A DNA stretch of 17,599 nt from Candidatus Cloacimonadota bacterium (GTDB taxonomy: Bacteria > Cloacimonadota > Cloacimonadia > Cloacimonadales > Cloacimonadaceae). A model generated the notes under the pieces. It was not told where the DNA came from and searched no databases. It saw only the letters and a list, made by a program, of their open reading frames with translations. The position numbers were made by a program, and so were the translations under genes. Within the stretch, counting starts at the first letter, position 1. Each line of letters opens with the position of its first letter. The stretch lies in assembly GCA_016875595.1 (NCBI GenBank), contig VGPI01000015.1:1-17599 (forward strand). The letters run 5' to 3'. This document shows, piece after piece, positions 14,019 through 17,599 of this stretch.

Positions 14019-14024
14019 GTGTCC
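13919..14024 (+). repeat. 35-bp direct repeat flanking an M1 hairpin at the 3' end of the phosphorylase gene
   Basis: Positions 13919-13953 and 13990-14024 are the same 35-bp gene segment (32 of 35 identical, period 71 bp), starting CCAATATGCCCGAAA. Between them, 13956-13981 is an M1 copy with a GTAGGG start and perfect 8-bp arms GGGGCGCT/AGCGCCCC around TTCCTTC. As 71 is not a multiple of three, the second copy is read in another frame and a TAA at 14016-14018 ends the protein. Confidence 0.85.
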
Positions 14025-14156
14025 TGACCCGGCAGCCGAAATGACATTGACCTGAGCTGTGGAATGAAAACTGCATAAGTGCATGATATCTTGTGGTATG
14101 TACACCGGCAAATGCCTGTGATTTGCATGGTTTAAACTATGGATTAACATATCTGC

Positions 14157-14237
14157 ATGGGGCGTCTTTCCAAAACGCCCTGTTCGTAACATAGCATTCC
14201 GATGCTGTTCGTAGGGGCGTCTTTCCGAAGCGCCCTG
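14157..14237 (+). repeat. Tandem M1 hairpins with a third small hairpin, upstream of dsbD
   Basis: Two M1 variants lie in the same orientation, at 14157-14182 and 14211-14237 (GTAGGGGCGTC, TTTCCGAAG, CGCCCTG). Arms GGGCG/CGCCC are extended by CTT/AAG around a TCCG loop in the second. Between them AGCAT-TCCG-ATGCT (within 14190-14208) makes another stem with the same UNCG-type loop in RNA. The block lies 58 bp before the dsbD start. The remainder of 14045-14294 shows no gene and no clear promoter. Confidence 0.65.
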
Positions 14238-14294
14238 ATTTCGGACATCATAATCTGAATATGACTTCACCGGCGACGGTGACAGGAGGTTTAT

Positions 14295-16157
14295 ATGCAT
14301 CGCTGCCCCAAGGGCTGGTTGATGATATTGATCATGCTGGGTGTGACCCTGCTTGCGGCACAGGCCGTGAGCTTCCTGGTCGGTCCGGTACAAATTGAAG
14401 CGGGAGGCAAGGGCGTTCTCAGCGCTACCCTGACCATGCCTGCCGACTTGAAACAGACCCACGACCCCACCGCTGAAAACGACTATTTCTATCTGAAAGC
14501 GTCGCATCCGGCGCTGATCTTTGGCCAGTTAACCTATCCCCAGCCGACCAGGGTCAAGGCGGAGGATGAATGGGAATATCACGGCTCGGTTACACTTACG
14601 TTGCCTTTTGCGCTCAAGCCGAATGCTGCTCCGGGCAATGTCCGGATCACCGTGGAGATGGGGTACAACCTGTGCTATGAAAGCGGGATGTGCCTGCCGC
14701 CGGCAATGAAGTCCGGAGAGGCATCACTGGAGATCCTGGCTGGCACCGCCTATCCCAACCCCACAGATCCGAACGAGGATATTGATCCCGATCGCACCAC
14801 GGCGTCTCTCGATAGTACCGCCAATGTGGAAGTTATGGCCACCGGAGCTACGGCAGATGGTCCCAAGTCACCGAGTTCAAAGACAGAGAATCCTGTACTG
14901 CGCTTTCTGCTGTTCGCACTGATCGCCTTTGTCGGGGGGATCATCATGAATGCCATGCCCTGCGTGCTACCGGTGCTGTCTATTCGGGCAATGAGCATCG
15001 TCCGCCAGGCGCAGGAGGATAAGAAAAGGATATTGTCCCATTCGCTGGCCTATACCGGTGGCATACTTGTTGCCTTCAGTATTCTGGCCGCGGTGGTCGT
15101 GATCCTGAAGCTTGCCGGTGAGTCCGTGGGCTGGGGTTTTCAGTTCCAGAATATCTGGTTCAATATCGTACTTATCTCGATCATCTATGTCTTTGCCCTG
15201 TCGCTGTTTGACGTATTCATCATCAATGCTCCCGGCATGAGCGGAGCCAGCAAATCAAGCTCCCGGGGCGGGATCTGGGGATCCTTTGCCGGAGGACTTA
15301 TCGCCGTTCCGCTGGCAACTGCCTGTTCCGCGCCGCTATTGGGTCCCGCCATCGGTTTTGCCTTCCTGCAGCCGGTGTGGGTGATCCCCATCTTCTTTCT
15401 TTTGATCGGATTGGGCTTGGCTCTGCCCTTTATCTTGCTCGGGTTCATTCCTGCCGTGCTCAAGGTAATCCCCAAACCCGGTGAATGGATGAATATCTTC
15501 AAGGAGATCATGGGCTTTGTCCTGATCGGTGTGGCACTGTGGATGCTGCATGACCTCTATCAGATGACCGATGGTGACTACCTCTTCCGGGTGCTCCTGT
15601 TCCTGGTCGTGGTTTCATTTGCCGCCTGGCTCTATGGCCAGTTCGTGCGTCCGGAATACAAGTCATTCACCCAGTGGAATATCACCGTCTGGGCGCTGGC
15701 GATCATCGTTGCCTCTGCCATGTACTACCTGCCTTATAAGGAAAAAGTGCCGGAGCCGGTGACCGTGACGCAGGATGGTCTGTTCATTCCTGCTCCCAAA
15801 GCTCCTGCCGGCTGGTATCAGTTCTCGCCGGAACTGGTCAATACGCTGATCGCCCGGAGCGAGCCGGTCTTCCTGGATTTTGGTGCGGTCTGGTGCAAGA
15901 ACTGCAAGCTCAATGAAACCCGCGTCCTGTTCAAACCGGAAACAATGGATGAATTCAAGGCAAAGGGCGTGCACCTGATCAAGGGCGACTTCTCCCGAAA
16001 CGACCCCGAGCTCCAGAAATGGATGGAAAATCATGGTCGCGCCGGTGTGCCTTTCAACATCCTCTATATCCCTGGCAAGGAACCGGTGCTGTTCAGCGAA
16101 ATAATCAGCCGCGCAGCCATTCAGGATGCACTGGCGCTATTACCGGACAAGGAATGA
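14295..16157 (+). CDS. dsbD: Thiol:disulfide interchange protein DsbD (full three-domain form)
   Basis: This inner-membrane protein moves electrons from cytoplasmic thioredoxin to periplasmic thiol proteins. It has 620 residues. A signal peptide covers about 1-24. The alpha domain has Cys127 and Cys133 (NLCYESGMCLPP), with the same C-X5-C spacing as E. coli nDsbD. The beta domain has eight membrane helices (about 200-480) with Cys223 in NAMPCVLPVL and Cys344 in ATACSAPLLGP. The gamma thioredoxin domain has Cys534 and Cys537 in GAVWCKNCK. All six redox cysteines are present. A linker of about 45 residues rich in Asp, Thr and Ala (151-199) joins alpha and beta. AGGAGG lies 6 nt before the ATG. 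The stop overlaps the next gene region, consistent with an operon of redox proteins. Confidence 0.95.
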   Translation: MHRCPKGWLMILIMLGVTLLAAQAVSFLVGPVQIEAGGKGVLSATLTMPADLKQTHDPTAENDYFYLKASHPALIFGQLTYPQPTRVKAEDEWEYHGSVTLTLPFALKPNAAPGNVRITVEMGYNLCYESGMCLPPAMKSGEASLEILAGTAYPNPTDPNEDIDPDRTTASLDSTANVEVMATGATADGPKSPSSKTENPVLRFLLFALIAFVGGIIMNAMPCVLPVLSIRAMSIVRQAQEDKKRILSHSLAYTGGILVAFSILAAVVVILKLAGESVGWGFQFQNIWFNIVLISIIYVFALSLFDVFIINAPGMSGASKSSSRGGIWGSFAGGLIAVPLATACSAPLLGPAIGFAFLQPVWVIPIFFLLIGLGLALPFILLGFIPAVLKVIPKPGEWMNIFKEIMGFVLIGVALWMLHDLYQMTDGDYLFRVLLFLVVVSFAAWLYGQFVRPEYKSFTQWNITVWALAIIVASAMYYLPYKEKVPEPVTVTQDGLFIPAPKAPAGWYQFSPELVNTLIARSEPVFLDFGAVWCKNCKLNETRVLFKPETMDEFKAKGVHLIKGDFSRNDPELQKWMENHGRAGVPFNILYIPGKEPVLFSEIISRAAIQDALALLPDKE

Positions 16158-16159
16158 AG

Positions 16160-17272
16160 ATGGCCAGATCACTACTCATCCTCTTGGCGCTGGTCTTTGT
16201 TTTGGCGTCCTGCACCCGTTTCGACAGCAAGTTTGATCCGCCGCAAACGATCGATTTTGGGGCATTGGTTTTCACTCCTCTGCAACTGGCTTTTGATGAT
16301 GCATCAGCTCTTGATCTCACCGGTGTGATGTCCATTTATGACGAGGACTACCTGCACAATGGCCAGATCAAATCCGCCCGCGAGAATTTCTTCCGTTCTA
16401 TGTTTGATGAAACCGATGCGCCCCAATTTACAGTATCGCTACTGGCAAGCGTCGTCGAGAATGATACGCTGGCAAATACGAACTGGCGTCTGCAGATCTA
16501 TGCACCCGATACCAGAATCCTGCTTGCGGACAGCACCTTTACCGGCGAAAGGCTGATCAAGCGGGATGGCACCTGGAAACTCTGGGGCAATCGCATCTCC
16601 TGCTGCAATCCTCCGGCAAGGCAACGTGCCGTCCTCGAAAGCTTTACCTTCGTCGGTTGCCCCAATTGCCCGCCGGTGGAACAAGCGTTGCATGATCTGC
16701 AGATGCAGTATCCGCTGGATGTTTCCTATATTGAATATCATGTCGGCGGGCCATTTGACAGTAATGCGCTTGATGTCTATGCTTACTACGGCTATCCCGC
16801 GATGCCGACGGTGGTGGTGCAGGGCTTGAACCGGCTGATCGGCAATTCCAGCGAGAACCTCGCTTTGTATCAAACCTTGGTGCAAAGCATCGTCCAAGCC
16901 AATGCGGAAGTCCTGCTCACCGGCTTGTCTTATACCTATACCGCTGGGGTTCAGCTCGCCGGCAGTGTTCAGGTCACACCGGTCAATGATGGTTTCGATA
17001 CCCAGAACTTGAGGTTGAAGTATGTGATCTATGAGCGTGAACGTGATTACGGCAACCCGCCTCATACCTATCGAAACATCGTAATTCGCAAGGGGGAGAT
17101 GGACATCAGCGGCAGCAACCTGAGCCAGCCCTTGTCTTTTTCATTGCCTTACCAGGGTGCATTGCCCGATGATGCCCATCTTTTGGTATGGGTACAGCGA
17201 CAGCCCGCCACTTTCGGTTCCAATGCCCGGATCTACAATGGTCTGGAAGTCCCTGTCTCTCAGAGTAAATAG
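16160..17272 (+). CDS. Lipoprotein with NTF2-like and Omp28-type thioredoxin-like domains
   Basis: The 370-residue product has a lipoprotein signal peptide with lipobox VLASC (Cys18). I preferred the ATG at 16160 because AAGGA lies 6 nt upstream; an in-frame ATG at 16154 overlaps the dsbD stop (ATGA) and adds two residues. Residues about 40-146 resemble an NTF2/SnoaL-like cone: ALDLTGVMSIYDEDYLHNG, alternating strands, then RDGTWKLWGNR. Residues about 155-255 are thioredoxin-like with a Cys167-Cys170 pair in VGCPNCPP and a cis-Pro-type PAMPTVVV. The C-terminal beta domain with YRNIVIRKGEM matches the end of Omp28-related proteins. It is probably anchored in the outer or inner membrane facing the periplasm and reduced by DsbD (inference from order). 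A further Cys-Cys pair (148-149) sits between the domains. The N-terminal fold call is tentative. Confidence 0.75.
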   Translation: MARSLLILLALVFVLASCTRFDSKFDPPQTIDFGALVFTPLQLAFDDASALDLTGVMSIYDEDYLHNGQIKSARENFFRSMFDETDAPQFTVSLLASVVENDTLANTNWRLQIYAPDTRILLADSTFTGERLIKRDGTWKLWGNRISCCNPPARQRAVLESFTFVGCPNCPPVEQALHDLQMQYPLDVSYIEYHVGGPFDSNALDVYAYYGYPAMPTVVVQGLNRLIGNSSENLALYQTLVQSIVQANAEVLLTGLSYTYTAGVQLAGSVQVTPVNDGFDTQNLRLKYVIYERERDYGNPPHTYRNIVIRKGEMDISGSNLSQPLSFSLPYQGALPDDAHLLVWVQRQPATFGSNARIYNGLEVPVSQSK

Positions 17273-17281
17273 GAGTTGTTA

Positions 17282-17599
17282 ATGAAAGCCATGCTCATGA
17301 TCCTTATGACGCTGATCATCCTGATCCCCGGTCTGGATGCTGATGTGATGCCCGACTTCCGTCTGCCGGATGCCAATAATCACGACATGCGCTTGTCAGA
17401 CATCCTTGGCAAAGGTCCCGTTCTGATCGAATTCTGGGCATCCTGGTGCACGCCCTGCAAAGCATCCATGACCCAGCTCGATCTATTGCAGAAGAAATAC
17501 GACTCTCTGACCGTGGTCGTTATCTCCATAGATGCTCCCAAAGATATCAGTAAAGCCAAGAATTACCTGAAATCGAAGGGCTTCGGCTTCATCGCCCTG
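17282..17599 (+). CDS. TlpA/ResA-type periplasmic thioredoxin, partial (C-terminus beyond right edge)
   Basis: The frame is open from the ATG at 17282 to the edge (106 codons). AGGAG overlaps the previous stop and lies 6 nt from the start. A signal peptide or anchor spans residues 1-20 (MLMILMTLIILIPGLDA). The thioredoxin fold follows: MPDFRLPDANN, then VLIEFWASWCTPCK with Cys56 and Cys59, and VVVISIDAPKD with the strand-helix order of the AhpC/TSA-Redoxin family. TlpA/ResA proteins reduce apocytochrome c or other envelope thiols. Its place after dsbD suggests it receives electrons from DsbD. No cytochrome biogenesis gene is in view to name the substrate. Confidence 0.88.
   Translation, partial: MKAMLMILMTLIILIPGLDADVMPDFRLPDANNHDMRLSDILGKGPVLIEFWASWCTPCKASMTQLDLLQKKYDSLTVVVISIDAPKDISKAKNYLKSKGFGFIAL

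Noticed and set aside
797..14237. Repeats as a possible CRISPR array
   Set aside because: Copies are scattered over 13 kb in both orientations, without regular spacers or cas genes.
13413..14507. Minus-strand open frame (364 codons) across the end of glgP and the start of dsbD
   Set aside because: It covers coding sequence of two certain genes and the repeat block. Its internal peptide repeats only mirror the 71-bp duplication.

Overview
This is a bacterial chromosome fragment of moderate GC content. Gene content points to a diderm of the Fibrobacterota-Chlorobiota-Bacteroidota (FCB) side of the tree, and a Cloacimonadota-like organism is my best guess. The basis is pilin-like proteins with almost no leader, a lipoprotein with an Omp28-like thioredoxin domain, and dense short hairpin repeats between genes. 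This is inference; there is no rRNA or marker gene to settle it. No rRNA, tRNA, CRISPR array, prophage or transposase gene was seen.

Layout. (1) Positions 1-10030, all on the minus strand, hold a type IV pilus / type II secretion-like operon. In transcription order it encodes a small pilin-like protein, a PilC/GspF platform protein, a PilB/GspE assembly ATPase, two minor-pilin-like proteins, a membrane-anchored LamG-domain protein, a PilS-like membrane protein that stops after the phosphoacceptor helices, a REC plus cNMP-fold response regulator, a PilT-like retraction ATPase and a PilM-like protein cut by the left edge. No prepilin peptidase, secretin or PilN/O/P gene is in view. (2) Positions 10031-10570 have no gene. 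They hold the leader region of the pilin gene, with two 20-bp direct repeats, and a 225-bp element bounded by 11-bp inverted repeats with a 71-bp near-perfect palindrome inside. (3) An AlkD-type DNA glycosylase gene (minus) faces away from a glycogen/maltodextrin phosphorylase gene (plus). (4) From 14295 to the right edge a plus-strand thiol-redox cluster encodes full-length DsbD, an NTF2-like/thioredoxin-like lipoprotein and a TlpA/ResA-type thioredoxin cut by the edge.

How the genes work together. The operon carries an assembly ATPase, platform protein, filament subunits and retraction ATPase. It also carries its own signalling pair, placed directly before pilT, which suggests that assembly or retraction is controlled by a dedicated but non-canonical signal path. 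The redox cluster would pass electrons from cytoplasmic thioredoxin through DsbD to envelope thioredoxin-fold proteins.

Most unusual feature. A family of 26-bp hairpin repeats (called M1 here) recurs eight times in about 14 kb, often paired with a second motif (M2). Paired stem positions co-vary, T:A in some copies and G:C in others. At two sites the repeat lies between two copies of the local host sequence, and there it has rewritten the C-terminus of a protein: the phosphorylase through a 71-bp frame-shifting duplication, and the PilS-like protein through a 48-bp in-frame one.
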